A DNA stretch of 21,160 nucleotides from a bacterium (GTDB lineage: Bacteria > JAGOBX01), in contig JAKPEO010000044.1 of NCBI GenBank assembly GCA_029551925.1, positions 1-21,160 on the forward strand. The letters run 5' to 3'. Position 1 is the stretch's first letter; every line of letters begins with the position of its first letter. The translations under genes were made by a program, and so were the position numbers. Positions 21,090 to 21,160 of the stretch are shown piece by piece. Below the pieces are notes generated by a model. It was given only the letters and a program-made list of their open reading frames with translations, was not told the DNA's origin and searched no databases.

Positions 21090-21160
21090 ATGAGCGAGGG
21101 CAAAAAAGAAATATTATTAGGAGATTGTTTGGAACTTATGAAGGATATTCCAAATGGGAG
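21090..21160 (+). CDS. DNA methyltransferase, 5' part (cut by window edge)
   Basis: It starts at the ATG at 21090 and reads MSEGKKEILLGDCLELMKDI then PNG up to the edge. 'LLGDCLELMKDIPNGS' is the typical opening of N6-adenine/N4-cytosine DNA methyltransferases, which is normally followed by the 'DPPY' catalytic motif. The target and any restriction partner are outside the window. It lies 126 nt after the small basic protein gene. Confidence 0.75.
   Translation, partial: MSEGKKEILLGDCLELMKDIPNG

Noticed and set aside
1-21160. Circular joining of the two window ends
   Set aside because: Joining the methyltransferase start to the left end gives a stop after about a dozen codons, so the window is a segment of a longer sequence.
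1-21160. tRNA or rRNA genes, integrase and attachment sites
   Set aside because: No tRNA-like cloverleaf or GGTTCGAATCC-type arm was noticed and no recombinase motif was found, so none is reported.

Overview
The window looks like a stretch of tailed-phage or prophage DNA from a Bacteroidota host. The evidence is: very AT-rich intergenic DNA; promoters matching the Bacteroidota signature (-33 TTTG, about 20 nt, then -7 TAnnTTTG) with no Shine-Dalgarno dependence; long runs of tightly packed genes on one strand; and virion, replication and lysis genes. Small genes at both ends avoid GCC for alanine, while interior genes use it heavily, so the ends may have a different origin. No integrase, tRNA, rRNA or CRISPR array was seen.

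Layout from left to right. 1-868 (minus strand): a cluster of small genes (a partial gene cut by the edge, a 40-aa ORF, a 128-aa HTH-like protein, a 58-aa protein) behind promoter cassette A. 1005-5717 (minus): a replication/recombination and lysis block, read right to left as a PD-(D/E)XK-like protein, an SSB-like protein ending DDLPF, a terminator, a small secreted protein coupled to a DnaC/IstB-like helicase loader, a winged-helix initiator candidate, a secreted lytic transglycosylase with an EF-hand, and a NinB-like protein. Promoter cassette B drives this block. 5873-8653 (minus): three hypothetical proteins and a 510-aa ParB-like protein with a Cys4 cluster.

8654-9591 is a 0.94 kb gene-free, AT-rich region with iteron-like direct repeats (a candidate origin), a candidate small RNA with a clear terminator on the minus strand, and promoter cassette C, which faces right and drives a solenoid-repeat protein at 9592-10155. 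10234-18081 (minus) is the virion module, read right to left as a 132-aa protein, a scaffold-like protein, the likely major capsid protein, an internal promoter, head-tail connector candidates, and membrane and Gly/Ser/Thr-rich proteins. Many of these are unusually rich in cysteine. Terminase, portal and tape-measure genes are absent from the window.

18244-20296 (plus) holds a second transglycosylase with the same SLT plus EF-hand design and a divergent sliding clamp (dnaN). 20633 onward holds two overlapping small genes, a palindromic repeat, and the start of an adenine/cytosine-N4 DNA methyltransferase cut by the right edge.

The most interesting points are the three near-identical promoter/leader cassettes wired to three separate transcription units, the candidate sRNA/origin region, the paired EF-hand transglycosylases, the cysteine-rich virion proteins, and an out-of-frame Pro/Lys-rich reading frame after one virion gene.
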